From: Scatophagus argus
Lineage: Eukaryota; Chordata; Actinopteri; Scatophagidae
Assembly: GCF_020382885.2 (NCBI RefSeq)
Contig: NC_058499.1
Location: forward strand, 2,254,001 to 2,318,000
DNA length: 64,000 bases
Direction: 5' to 3'
The notes under the pieces are model-generated. The model was not told where the DNA came from, did no database searches, and was given only the letters and a program-made list of their open reading frames with translations. Of this stretch, positions 12,880-24,700 are shown piece by piece (positions within the stretch are counted from its first letter, which is position 1; each line of letters opens with the position of its first letter). A program made the translations under genes and the position numbers.

Positions 12880-13110
12880 AGCAGGTCTGATGTGTCACTC
12901 GGCGAGCTTTGGAGGTGCTGGCAGGCGGGTGTTATTGCCTTTACACACAGCCAAGCTTGTTGCTTCCTGTCTTTATGCTAAGCTAAGCTAGCTAGCTGCT
13001 GTCTGTAGCCTTATATTTACCACAGAGACAAGACAGAGCTGTCAATCTTTTCAACTAACTCTTCCACAGGGAGCCAATAAGCCCAAAACACTGAACTATT
13101 CCTTTAAACC
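12880..13110 (+). repeat. Dispersed teleost repeat (GCTAAGCTAAGCTAGC family)
   Basis: The stretch has the layout of a dispersed repeat I recall from many fish genomes: TTTATGCTAAGCTAAGCTAG, then TGTAGCCTTATATTTA, AATCTTTTCAACTAACTC and finally a CACTGAACTATTCCTTTAAA end. It lies upstream of the gramd4 coding start. The class (non-autonomous DNA element or SINE) is not certain. Confidence 0.5.
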
Positions 13111-13639
13111 TTAACCCTAGACAGTCTGCCCTCGGGGTGACATCAGATTTAGACTGAGGAGGTCACATGTTGCTGAACTTGTCGTGTAAAAAGCCGGGTG
13201 GTTTTCCCATTCACTCCATTTCAGCCCCATGACGTGGCCCACCTCAGTGATGGCCGGACGGCTGCTGTTCGGTCTCAGGTCCTCTGAGCCGTCCGACCGG
13301 TCAGACCACTTCTGATTATCACGACTGCGACGCCGTCTGAACACGCAGGACTGACAGCACTAAGTGTACTCACACACTACTGACTGACTCTGGAGATCAC
13401 GCTCTCATGCTTTACCTGCACACACACACACACACACACACAGGTGAGACCGACTGACTGAGTGTTTACTGACAGAGCTGGCGAGTGACGGACGAAAGGC
13501 GTACGGACTGACAGCTCACTGACGAAAACAGACAGACTGGCCCTTTTACGAACTGCCTGCCAATCTAATCTCAGCCTGTAATGACAGAAAATAGTCCCCC
13601 CCTTTGGCTTTTGTTTACCATGTGGACTGATGACAGCCA

Positions 13640-14249
13640 ATCAGCTGCGGCTTACCTGCGAGCCTAACCTAAAGCAGGATCTACAGGAACCCGGGTGGTT
13701 CACGGGGGGTACAGGTTAGACACACCTGGACGCCTCAGAGGAGGTATGAAGGGGGTAGGAAGTGAGGGAGGAAAAGAGGGACAGAGGAAGAGGTTCTCAC
13801 CGTGAACCGAAGCTGAAGCAAACTTTCCCTCCTTCTTTCTTTCCCGGCGGGTCACACCGGTTACAGACCCGCCCCAAACCGGACCAGTCTCCTCTCAGAC
13901 CAGCTAAAGACCAGCTTCGCTCCTCCGTCCCGTCAGATAGGCCAGATCCGGGGGCTTAGAGAGTAAAGCCGGACCGTGTTTCTCTACCTGACACAATAAT
14001 CAGTGCTGTGGGCGGGGTGGCCAGCGGCAGACAAAGGAGGAAGTGACGCCATCACGCTGCGCTCTTAAAGCGAACGTCGGTGTTCGGGAAGGCGGAACCC
14101 AAACAGTCAAGTCTCTGTTTCTGGAGGAACTTTGAGGTAAGTTATGTTGACAGTTCAGTGATAGTTACCGTGTCCTGACGGCGAACAGGTGTGCAGATTA
14201 GCGTGTTAAGCGTGTTTCTAACCCGCAGAGTTTCATCTGAGAGGCGGAA
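13640..14249. promoter_or_regulatory. Probable bidirectional promoter between gramd4 (-) and the nucleotidase-like gene (+)
   Basis: The two genes are divergent and this interval is their GC-rich, CpG-containing centre. Visible elements are a GC box GGGCGGGGT at about 14010-14018 and GGAAGTGACG at 14039-14048, a composite ETS/CRE-like site common in housekeeping promoters. No TATA box stands out. The transcription starts themselves are not visible, so the promoter call is inferred from orientation and composition. The first coding exon of gramd4 lies 1.6 kb to the left, which implies an untranslated first exon for that gene. Confidence 0.5.
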
Positions 14250-15419
14250 ATGGTCTCCACGATCCAGAACACCGACGTGAAGCAGGTAAAACTCACCTGA
14301 GGCAAGTTTTCTTTGAGCACCGTGTATGTAGCACTGTCTCATCGCAAAAGACAGTGAGACAGGTGAGATCACATACCCGCAGAGACACGGGCCTGTCCTG
14401 CACGAGCATTTCTCCGAGTTTTCCACCTGATTACAATCTGGTATTTTCATGTCGCTCTCATGATGTCCAATAGGACATCGCGTACATTTTCTAGTATGAA
14501 CAACTTGCAAATGTCCCGATGGAGTAGGTCAAAAATTAAAGTATCAAGTGTGTATGCCGAATTGATGAGCGAGACCTAGTAATTTAAAGTGCAGCATGTA
14601 ATATTTTTTAACTGTGACATATCTTCACCCTTTAGGGAATTATTTTCAAAATTGAATATTTTCTAAACGGATTCTGGCAGGAGAATATGTGGCTAAAATT
14701 TGGGCAGTGTCTGCAAAGACAACGAAACTGACTGCACAGAGCAAACAAAACTATTCTGCAGGAGGGTGACAAACTGTACAAGGTCCCGTGTAAGAAAACA
14801 CTTCATTTTAAGCTTTTAAGCTTCATTCTCAGCGTTTGTGCACTGAAGGCTTCAAGTTTCCACCTCACACTGGTGTCTGCTGAGTGCTGGTCCTGGATTG
14901 GTTTCCAGACTAGTAGTCATTCCACACAGTGAAGCTCAAACATTCAACCGTAGGAACAAGAAGAAAAACACAAGTTTGACTGCACGGACACTTTAAGGTT
15001 CTTCTATTTCAATCAGACTGTAAGTGGTGTTCCGTGTTGCTTCTGTTCAGGGTTTTAAAAAGCTAAAATAAAGACTCAGGTTCTGTGTCTGTACAGAAGG
15101 ATGCTGATCACGCAGTGGTTGTCGCGGTGACGTCTCGTGCAGTCTTTGGATCTGGAGCTGATGATGGCGAGGACGTGTACGGAGTGGGCGTGGCTTTCCC
15201 GCTGCTGCAGGTCAGAATTTAGCACCAAAAGACATCAACTTAAAACTTTCGCCTGCTGTCATTTTGTGTGTGTAGAAAAATAAAGAAAACACACTGGATG
15301 GTTGCATGAACCAGCGGTGACATTCACTCATACCAAATTAAGTTAAAATAAAAGTTTGGCGTCTTCTGTGTTTTTGCTCTGGTCAACAGATGTCATATTT
15401 ACACACACTCACACTCACA

Positions 15420-15468
<49 letters not shown>

Positions 15469-16743
15469 CGTCCTGCTGCCCCACATACTCACTAGAGCAC
15501 CAAACGTGGATTAATCTGCTTCTGAAAATAGTCCCAAACATTTGCACCGTTTGCTCCTGCTTAAGCGATGTTTGTGAAGAGCTTGGAAGTACTGAACCTT
15601 TTCAAAAAACATGAAACACGTGTACATGTATTTATACACTTCTTTTTTAAATATTTCAGTAGGAACCAAAGAACCAGGAGCTGAGAGCAAACTGAGACAA
15701 AAGTACAGAATAAAATAAAAGAATAAAACCAGAGGCTCTAAAGGCAGATTTCAGATAATCCCATTTGATTTGCACGTTTTGCTCTTCAGGCCCTGCAGAG
15801 GGTGAACGAACGTCTTCTGGAGGAAAATCCTGCTGAGTCGCTGCTGTTTGATGTCGTCCTGATCACCACGGACAGCCAGCAGCAGCAGCTGAGCGCCCGC
15901 ATCATCAGCAGCACCAGACACCACGGTAATCTAACCTGCCGCTGACGGAGAACGGTTTGTAGTGCTGTCGGCGACGGTGTTGACTTCCTGTCGTGATGTC
16001 ATCTCCGCCTTCCCGCAGGTCTCGAGGTGAGCAGGTTCTGTTTTTCCAACGAGGAGGATTTCGTTGAGAGTTTACTGAAAAGTAACGTGCAGCTGTTCCT
16101 GACGACCGACAGAAACGAGGCGCTGCAGTCATCGCAGAAAGGTCGGGAAGTTTCTTCTTCTCTGTCGTTTATTACAGCTGACGCTTCAAACAGGATCCAG
16201 TGTGTATTGATGATGATGATGTGCTGTAAGGCGTCCAGGTGAGAGCGTGAATCATCCTCCCTGTCATTGGTTCAGGTGTCCTCTCAGCACTGCTGGACCA
16301 GCAGGCAGCTTTCTGTCCATCGGAGCAGCTCAGAGTGATGTTCTGTGGGGACGCCGTCTCCCGGGAGGACGCGGGCCCAGTGTCGGCGAGCCGACAAGCC
16401 GCCCAGGTACTCACAGCAACGTCCTGCTGATACGCCTAAAGCCGACACAGACGAGAAAAGAGAACATTTAAGGTAAATTCACATTCCTCCTCTGCAGAGT
16501 TTCTCGGCTCAGCTTGGCGAGATGCGCCAGAGGTTCGGTCTGTTCGACAGCCCGCTAAACATCATCTTGATGACATCGCATGGCGGCAGGGAAAGCTGTG
16601 GCGGCGCCTTGCGGACGCTGCGGTCTCGTGGAGTCGGTGTGGATGAGGCGTACAGCCTGGCCGGGGCCCCACGGGGTCCCATCCTGTCCCTGCTCCGTCC
16701 TCACTTCCTGCTCAGCGACGGCCTCGTCGGCCTGGAGGAGTGA
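14250..16743 (+). CDS. Cytosolic 5'-nucleotidase 1 (NT5C1)-like protein, probably catalytically inactive
   Basis: Exons 14250-14285, 15097-15210, 15790-15925, 16019-16141, 16276-16406 and 16498-16743 join in frame to 261 residues, from MVSTIQNTDVKQ to GLVGLEE. The resemblance to NT5C1A/B runs through most of the length: GVGVAFPLLQALQRVNERL, FDVVLITTD, LEVSRFCF, LRVMFCGDAV and LAGAPRGPILSLLRPH. NT5C1 enzymes hydrolyse AMP in the cytosol using an HAD-type aspartate in FDGDAV. Here that residue is Cys160 (FCGDAV); the second Asp, Asp162, is kept. The lysine-bearing segment after motif I is missing and the late FFDD motif reads LLSD. At 261 residues against about 368 the protein is also shorter at both ends. 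The open frame and clean splice sites argue for a maintained pseudoenzyme rather than a pseudogene. An unseen upstream exon remains possible. Confidence 0.85.
15422..15466. repeat. (CA)22 microsatellite in intron 2 of the nucleotidase-like gene
   Basis: Long uninterrupted CA tract preceded by three CACACT units. Confidence 0.9.
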
Positions 16744-17167
16744 TGTCATCGTGACAGGATGTGGTGTCACATGGCCTCACGAAAACCTTGACTCTGTCTT
16801 TGAAACAAGCTGCCAAATCCTCAAGCTGAGCTGAAAGCTCACTGAGCCTGGAAGAGCCAATCAGACGTCCTGATGCAAAGCTGAGCGAAAAACAAAGTAT
16901 CTCAGAGTTTCTGTTGTCGATTTATTCACCTTTTGCTTCATCGTCCGTCGCTTTGTGTTCGCTCGCAGGCGTGTTGTCCATCAGATATTTAACCCCCTCA
17001 TGTCCACTGGATGAGCTTCCAATGTAAAACAGAAGCGTTTGTCAGAAAGCAGCTTGTGTCCGATCGATGTGCTCACGAGTACTTTGTTTCTGCATCTGAC
17101 TTTCAGAAACTCCGTGTGCTTGTGAGATATTATGGAGGTCAAAACACAAAGTCAAAGGACGACTTTT

Positions 17168-17173
17168 AATAAA
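17168..17173 (+). terminator. Poly(A) signal of the nucleotidase-like gene
   Basis: AATAAA followed directly by a run of A, about 425 bases after the stop codon and on the coding strand. It is the first canonical signal after the gene. Confidence 0.55.
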
Positions 17174-17329
17174 AAAAAAAAGGGGAGAAACCAGCCGTGT
17201 GTGTGTGTCTGTGTGTGTTGCTCTGATGTTTAAAGAAGGCCAGCAGATGGCAGCACAGAACTAAAGTCAGGCAGGCAGTCAGGCAACACACAAACAGGCA
17301 GAAAATTATCTTTGGATGCATTGAAGAGG

Positions 17330-17720
17330 TCTAAAGGAATCCTTAAAATCAATCCTTAAGGGCATTCCAGGGTCCTTGAAGAGGCTGTAGTTGTCCTTGG
17401 GGCAGACTGCAGTCCATGGGGATGTTCCATGGGACCTTGAAGAGGCTGGAGGTGGTGGGGCTCCAGCAACCTTTAAGGAGGTTCCATGGTCCTTGAAAAT
17501 GCTACAGCTGTCCTCACGGTGGTTCCAGGGCTCATTTAAAAGACTCCGGTGATCCCTGGAAAGGCTTCTTCATGCTTGGGGAGTTTCCGCAGGTTTTTGG
17601 AGAAGTTGCAGGGTGTCTGTGGTCCCACAGTGCGTCACTCGGGGGAAATAAAGGAGGTGAGGAGATGTTATTTACACATGAGGAGGTTCCAGGAAGCCTT
17701 GAGAACATTTTCTAGGTAAT
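17330..17720 (+). repeat. Degenerate minisatellite (GTTCCAtGGtCCTTGAAGAGGCT-like units)
   Basis: Units built on the pattern ttCCA(t)GG(g)(t)CCTTGAAgAGGCTg(n)aGtTG recur near 17366, 17424 and 17482, then more loosely to about 17700. Two further weak units lie near 18022-18062. Spacing is irregular (about 55-60 bases) and copies have diverged, so this is an old tandem array. No coding frame runs through it. Confidence 0.55.
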
Positions 17721-20246
17721 AAAAATAATCAGAGCAACAGCCTGAGACGGGACTCATGCTCAGTGAGTTCATGCGATCTGTAACACAGACGCTGGCTGAG
17801 CTCATCTCTGCTGCCACAAATTAAAACATGTTCAGTGAAATGAAACGGCTCGATGTGGTGATCTGTTAGCGACAGTCTGCAGCACGAAGCACTTTGTTTT
17901 CATTATCCTGAGTGAGGATTCTGATGAACGCTGCAGATCGTCAGCTCCCCGTCCTGAACACAAACACATCTTTAATTTAAAACTAACAGAAGGAAACAAG
18001 GATGTCAGGATAAATTCACAGCGGTCCTGGAAGAGGTTGTTGTGGTCTTTGAGAAGGCTCCATTCAGGGTGTGAGTTCTTTTAGTTGTATTTGGCGAAGA
18101 TTTCAGTGGTCCTCGAGTTTGTTCTATTAGCCCTAAGACATGAGGATGATAAGAACATGAAACGGTCCAGGGTCAGTTATTAAACCAAGCCCACCTCAAG
18201 CTGTTGCGATTGGCCTGTTTTGAAAGTAAAGGGATCAGATTCAGAGCAGCAGGAATATTCTGTTCCACACATCTTCCCCCTTGCTGTAGCCTGGTGCCTA
18301 CACTTCCCACAATGCAACATGGTCATGCATGTTTTATGCGAGTAGCAGCTAATGTAGTCTCGAGCTGCCAGCCTTCAGCAGAGCTGAGGAGCATCTTCAG
18401 AGGTCTGGTAAGATCACTGAGATCCTCTTTAAATGCTAAATGGAGTTGTGTTACATTTCTCCACAGCTCAGCTGATCCATCAGCACTGCAGACAACAAGG
18501 TGTCAAAATTAAAAACACACGACTCCACTCGTCACCTTCAGACCGGAATCCAGACCCTCATCTGTGCCCGTCTGAAACGAAAGACCATCTAACCATTCTG
18601 CAGTGGAGCGAAGTGAAGAACTGTGAAGAGACTTGAAGTGGTTTGTGGCTTGTGGCCTGGGATCAGAGTGAGCCTGATAGATGATCAATAACATCATCAG
18701 CTCCACTCCCTCCACCACTGACCTCACTGTCCTGACGAACAGAAATTAAAATCACGTCGTTGTTCTGCTGTCTGCTAAACAACCGTCTTACAGGTTAGCG
18801 AAGAGCTAAAAGGCAACAGTGATGCCAGCGTTACAGCCGCAGACACGTTGGTGAAGAGGAAGTGAGCAAATCTAACAGCAGTGACCCTCTCGCCTCCTTT
18901 CTTTTCTCGCCTCCTTCTGCTCTCAGCCACAGGCAGGAAGGTCAGGATGGAGGGGGGAGGAGGAGGAGGAGGAGGACGCAACATCTGTTGGATCCTGAAG
19001 CAAACTGAAGGGCAGCAGCAACAAGAAAATGATGAAAACCGTCTGACTGACTGAGCTACACAGTGAAGGAAACTGTAACCAGAGTTTGTTTGTTTGTTTG
19101 TAAAAAAATGTCCCTCAAACATTTAGCATATTTTTGTCTATAGGTCAGTTAGGTAAGAGACAAACCTCTGGTGGGCGCTACCCCAGATACCAAATTAATG
19201 TGTGCATGACTGTGTGCGTGTGAACGGCGTGTCATAATGTGGAGTTTAATAGGTTAAAAGACTGCAGGTGAGGTCATGTGACAGCCTCATCTCACGGCTC
19301 TCATTCCCAGAGAGGCAGACTGATGTTCAGATGTTCATCCTGACCGGCGGCGGTCGTTTCTGACTGCCTGAGTGAAAACAGCAGCTGAGCTCTGACGTCC
19401 TGACAAACAGTCGGGGTCTGAACCGAACGAGCCCGTTCATACCCGTCCACACGTCTGATTGTCACGAGAGACAGCCTGTCTGCCTGGTCAGCTTCCCTGA
19501 GGGACTCGGCGTGGCCTTCGACGCTGTCAGGGTTGTTTTTAGCCTCCTGTTGGACATCTGGAGGAGACTCTTGTTATCCGAAGGAAGTGCAAAATATGCA
19601 AACCTTCATACAGATTGAGTTCAAACTTTTTAACTTTTTCTGGCGCCCCTCCACTTCCTGTGCTTTGATGCTAATGCTAGAAACACCACAGTGACCACAT
19701 GTTAACCCCGAGCTGATGGTCGGAGGTCATGGGCTGCGACCACTCTGCTGACGCTTCTTCAACATCATCTACTGGTGTTATCAGCAGAGGTACAAACATT
19801 AATGTATGATCACACGAGAGACGTCTGGACAAATGTTGACATTTAGCGTGCGCTGCTTGTCGGCAGCATCTGGTAGGCCTAACACTAAAATTCACAGGAA
19901 CTTTTTATGAGCCACAAGCGACCATAAACATGGAGGCAGTAACGTGTTGGGTTGGACTTTGGTTTAGTTGTTCATAACATTTGTTGATGTTGTGGCAGTA
20001 ATGAACACGGTGGCCTTTAGGGGGCGCTGGCAGCACTCCAGACTTTGGTTTCCTGCTGTGTTGATGTGTTTGGAGTTTATTTATTAGAAAATGTGTGTGG
20101 TGACTGAGAGTGTAAGTGAAGAAAAGTGTTTATAGTTTGGTCCTGAGCAGCGAGTCCATCCTCTTGATTTAATTCAAATCCAGATGTTGAGACTGAACAG
20201 CAGCAGAGGTTTCCTGCAGTTTGAGATGGGGGTGGGGGGGGTTCCT

Positions 20247-20302
20247 CCTCTCTGCCCTCCGGCCCTGCAGCCCTCCTCTCTGCCCTCCGGCCCTGCAGCC
20301 CT
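20247..20302. repeat. Perfect tandem duplication, 28-bp unit
   Basis: The 28 bases from 20247 (CCTCTCTGCCCTCCGG...) are repeated without mismatch at 20275-20302. A perfect copy pair in otherwise unique DNA suggests a recent duplication or a variable-number locus. Confidence 0.9.
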
Positions 20303-20529
20303 CTGCTCACTTCACTCCACACTGCAAAACGTGATGCATCCACGAAACCTCTTCCACTCTCTGACGTGCCCTCACAGGTGAAAGTCACGTTCACCTTAGC
20401 GTCAGCGTCTGCTTACTCAACAGTTAAAGGCTGTGGAACTTAATGACTCGGGTTTTGTTTAACAGATAAAGAGATTTTTGGCCTGCACACCAAATAATGA
20501 AGGCTTTCAGTGGTGAATTACTGATGAAT

Positions 20530-20900
20530 CACTGGGACCAGCACTGGAAAGTAAATACATATGAGTAGAAAATACATTTACTCAAGTTCTGTAATTAGCC
20601 ACAACTCTGACTTGTACTTGTTAAATATTCCTATTTTATAGCCTTCTACATTTCAGAGGGGGAGAATGTACTTTTTACTTCATTACATTATTTGACAGCT
20701 TTGCAGATTCAGATCATTAATGCGAAATATGCTAAATAAATTATGTATCATTAAATATTAAAATACCCAGCAGCCGAGCTCCCACGTGAATTCATCTTAA
20801 TGTAACGTGTATTAACGTCCCCAAATGGGACATTTTATATCTCAAGTACTTTTAGTACTTTTCACTGCAACTTTGCAGGACATGAAGAGCATGTTTAGAG
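20530..20900 (+). repeat. Dispersed repeat (TTTACTCAAGTTCTGT / TACATTTCAGAGGGGGAGAA family)
   Basis: The order CCAGCACTGGAAAGTAAATAC, TTTACTCAAGTTCTGTAATT, CTACATTTCAGAGGG, GTACTTTTTACTTCATTACA and TTTGCAGATT matches a repeat I recall as very common in percomorph genomes. A related copy lies at about 23298-23450 (same strand), and fragments in the opposite orientation lie near 53300-53430. The element class is not certain. Confidence 0.55.
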
Positions 20901-21172
20901 TATGTTTTACTTTAGTCAAATACTACTACTCGAATTGACCACATTTCGTGTGTATCGTGTTTTCACGTTTGTGTTAAACCTTTAAACGTTGAGTGTAATC
21001 CCGTCATGATAACTCAGTCCGTTCATGTGTGCACTGGTTTACAAAAATCCCGTTAAAACACCGTAATTCAGGGGATTCCCGTTCATTCACAGGCTTCCTG
21101 TTCCACGGCTCCTCTTTGAATTCACTTAACTGTTAAAGTTGATGATATGTTTTTTGCAGCGGTTGCTCCTCT

Positions 21173-21175
<3 letters not shown>

Positions 21176-21218
<43 letters not shown>
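21176..21218. repeat. (CA)21 microsatellite upstream of drd4
   Basis: Uninterrupted CA tract about 580 bases before the drd4 start codon. Confidence 0.9.
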
Positions 21219-21220
<2 letters not shown>

Positions 21221-21559
21221 GGACAGCTGAACAGACAGACAGGCAGATGGACAAACTGTCTCCTGCTGGAGCTCAAGGACTGAAGGACACCGTAAAGCGC
21301 AGCTGCTAAGCGGCTTTAATCGTTTAATTTGGCCCCGGTGGCCTTCAGCAGACTGCAGGTAAACACCCGCAGTCCGACACACGCACTCCTGGTGGTCCGC
21401 ACTCCGCAACCTGAGCCTGAACCTTTTCATCCGGACGCATGGCTTTCCTCCTCAACTTGCAAACGATGTGAGGGTTTTAATGCGCGTTTTCTTCTCATCA
21501 AAATGTTCCTTCTCAAGAGGACAGGCGGAACTTTATCAGCGTCTATTTGATAATGAGTT

Positions 21560-21794
21560 AACGCTGTAAGTGCGCGTTTTATCCTGTAAATAAGACCGAA
21601 CCCCACCTGTTTGCCTTTTGTTTTACGCGGAGTGGTTTTTTTTGCGTAAAGTGCGCACCGGAGCGCTCTGGAGCTCCGTGACACCATAATGACAGCAGAG
21701 TGCGGGGACCACAGTGTTGCCCGGCATTCATGAGCGTCCGCTGGCCGCGCTGCTGCGGCTGGGACCGGGACGGAGCGCAGGAGCCGCGGAGGAG
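21560..21794 (+). promoter_or_regulatory. CpG-rich 5' region of drd4
   Basis: GC content and CpG density rise sharply from about 21640 and continue through the first exon, as in a CpG-island promoter. An upstream in-frame ATG at 21714 would extend the protein by 27 residues ([17 protein letters not shown]...). The ATG at 21795 is preferred because the following MAANLS resembles a normal receptor N-terminus and GGAGATGG is a fair initiation context. The transcription start is not visible. Confidence 0.45.
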
Positions 21795-24700
21795 ATGGCA
21801 GCCAACCTGAGCGCGGCGGCGGCGGCGGCCCCGGAGGCGGCCGCGAGGGGACACAACCTGCCGGCGCTGGTGTTCGGCGTGTTGCTGATCGTGGTGATCA
21901 TCTGTGGGAACCTGCTGGTGTGTCTGAGCGTTTTTACGGAGAAGGCGCTGAAGACCACCACCAACTACTTCATCGTCAGCCTGGCGGTGGCGGATCTGAT
22001 GCTCGCGGTGCTGGTGCTGCCGCTCTTCGTCTATTCCGAGGTAAGATGGACTGAAACCCGCGTTGGGGTGAGTACAGGTGAGATGAGCCGTCCCTGACCT
22101 GCTCGTGCTTTGAAATGTGAAGTCAGCGGGTGTGGATTCAAACACTGAAACTGAAGAGATCTGAGTCTTTTTTAAAAAATCATTTAACAAAAGAACCATT
22201 AAAATAACTCAAATAAACCTTAATTTACTCCTGAAAACAAACCAAGTGCCATAATCTAAACTGAAGTAAGTAAAATATTTTTATAGGCCAAGCATATTTG
22301 TAAAAACACAGCTTACAAAGTGCCTAAAGTATTCACAAATACAAATAGCAGGTTTTGTTTGCATGACTGTAGCCAACGCTGTGCAGTAGGCAGGATCAAA
22401 CCCATGTAGTGCGGGATCAAACCCATGTAGTGTGGGATCAAACCCACGTAGTGAAGGATCAAACCTCTAGTGCGGGATCAAACCCATGTAGGATCAAACC
22501 CATTGGGTGAAGGATCAAACCCATGTAGTGATGGATCAAACCTCTAGTGTGGGATCAAACCTATGTTGTGATGGATCAAACCTCTAGTGCGGGATCAAAC
22601 CCATGTAGGATCAAACCCATGGGGTGAAGGATCAAACCTCTAGTGCAGGATCAAACCCATGTAGTGCAAAGTGGTGAGAAGATTCTTAAAATCCATTCTG
22701 AACTTCACTGGCAGCCAGAGCACTAAGGCTGGAGACTGACCGATAGCTGCTGGGGTTGATGCCGATATCAGGCATCAGGTATCAGGTATTGATCGATATA
22801 TTGACACGTTGTGTGCATGTAATTCACATGAATTAGCTGCTGCTGCTGCTGTTAGACTGATGTGATCTGTGGTCTGTTTGTTGTCACACCAGCATCAACC
22901 CATCACAGATCAGTTCTTAAATATTAAGACTGTTTTGATTGATCACCTGCTTGGTTTAAAGGGTAAATCTGAAATACAAACTAAACCTGTCAATGTGATT
23001 TTATCAGGTGGTCTTTTTTACACCTTAAACAATGCACATAAACCAAACAACAACAATCATTCAGTGAACTTAGCAGAAAGTCAAATCTTCTTCAGTTCAT
23101 AATCACAAACTTTCTTAAATGTTGTTGTTGAGAGCATTTTTAGCAAAGTGTGAAATTCAAATTTATAAAATGTTTTAAGAGGACTGAAAGAGTAAAATGA
23201 GAAGTTAGTTTCCATGAAAGAAGAAGTAAATATGAGAAGAAAACAAACTTCATCTATCAGGATTTGGTTTAAATCTTATTTCCTAACTGCTCTGGTCAGT
23301 GGTGCCGTTACAGTACAAGTAGAGTTTTGAGGTACTTGTACTCGGGTATTTCCATACTTTATACTTGTTCTCCAATAGAGGTGGAGGGAAAGGTTGTACT
23401 TTTTACTTCACTACAGTAATGTGATTGCTTTAGTTGCATTGCAGATTAAACAACACAGTAACACACACACACACACACACACATCTTTATATCGTATACC
23501 TGAAATTGTCTCCATGTCACCCATCGCAACTTCACATATTAATGCATAAGTAATTATAACCCTGTGATTAATATATATATATATTGCTGAAATTAGCCAT
23601 TTTGCATAACAAATACTTTTACTTTTGGTATTTTTTACGTTAATCTAGTAAAATATTAATATAATACAGACATCTGAACAGTCTCAAAACAATGCAGCTC
23701 ACACCAAAACTATTTAAGGTGAACTGTCCCTTTAAGTAAAAGGTCTGAAGTGTCTTTCCTCCACTGCTGACCTTCAGGTTTGGAATAGCAGCTTTAAGGA
23801 AACAGTTCAGTGTTTATTTACTGACAGATCAGGTGAACTCATGTGGACTCAAGGTGCCTTCGTGTCCGGGAGCTTTGGACTGGACCACATGGTCTTCATC
23901 AGCACATGTGCTCTACTCAGCTGTAATTCTCTGAAACTTCTCTTTAATGTCGTCTTAAAGGCAACTCAGTCGAGGCCAACTTTCTCGCTGGTTCAGGGGC
24001 TTTTGGCTTCAATTGCAGAACCTCAGGAAGTTTAAATATATTTTGTTTAGGACACATGCTGATAAAAAATGTCTCTGCATCTTTAATCTTGATGTGACAC
24101 ATCTATCAGTGTTTAAGCTGCTGTTGATGAAAGCTGGCTTTTAAATTCAGTGAACTGTGCCTTTAACCGTCAGCTCTGAACTCCAGCTGACCTTCTGGTG
24201 AAGCTCCGCCCCCCCAGTCCAGTGACATCACTGAGCAGACCTGCTCTGACAGTGGGAAAACTCACAGTCGTTTACTCGGATTCGATTGGCTCTTTCACTC
24301 GTTTTATTTCGCTTTCATTAATTTCGTTATTTTGAATCCCAGCGATGACAAACCGACTGAGGCGGGAAATTCTCTAAAATAAGACTCTACTGGACCTGAA
24401 GGCTTGTCCTGGTGCAGCCAGAGCTCAGAGAACAACATCCAAACAGAGTCTGTACATTCCACCTGACCACAGCCTGGTGTCAGGGGTCGCAGGCCAGCCG
24501 AGGGGCCCCCACGCCGGGGCCAACAATGGATCCAGTGAGAGCAATAAGAATGAGTCCATACATGTCTGTTCTTTTGTCTCCTCCCTCTCATCCTCTTTGT
24601 TTGTTTATCCTGATTGTTCCTCCTGACGGCTTGTTGTTTGTTCTGTCATGTAAACTGTTTGTGGTTTTGTCGACAAACTTTTGACCGCAGGAAGTGAATT

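Larger units (their letters stand above)
17174..21640. other. Intergenic region between the nucleotidase-like gene and drd4
   Basis: About 4.5 kb without a recognisable gene. It holds the decayed minisatellite at 17330-17720, a short GGA-rich tract near 18954-18976, a perfect 28-bp duplication at 20247-20302, a dispersed AT-rich repeat at about 20530-20900 and a CA tract at 21176-21218. In human the secretin gene lies near DRD4. I looked for its conserved peptide in the open frames here and did not see it. Confidence 0.5.

Noticed and set aside
18204-18512. 102-codon open frame between the nucleotidase-like gene and drd4
   Set aside because: No similarity recognised and no splice or promoter context; chance frame in intergenic DNA.
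16744-21640. Possible secretin (sct) gene, expected near DRD4 by human synteny
   Set aside because: No open stretch encoding the conserved secretin-like peptide with dibasic flanks was seen. Short exons could still be missed.
21714-21794. Upstream in-frame ATG extending the drd4 N-terminus by 27 residues
   Set aside because: The extension is Arg/Gly/Ala-rich CpG-island translation unlike receptor N-termini. The ATG at 21795 has the better context.
21579-22199. 206-codon open frame on the - strand
   Set aside because: Antisense of the GC-rich first exon of drd4. No stops because of composition.
22393-22667. Regular repeats resembling a CRISPR array
   Set aside because: Direct tandem units without unique spacers, in a vertebrate intron; it is a minisatellite.
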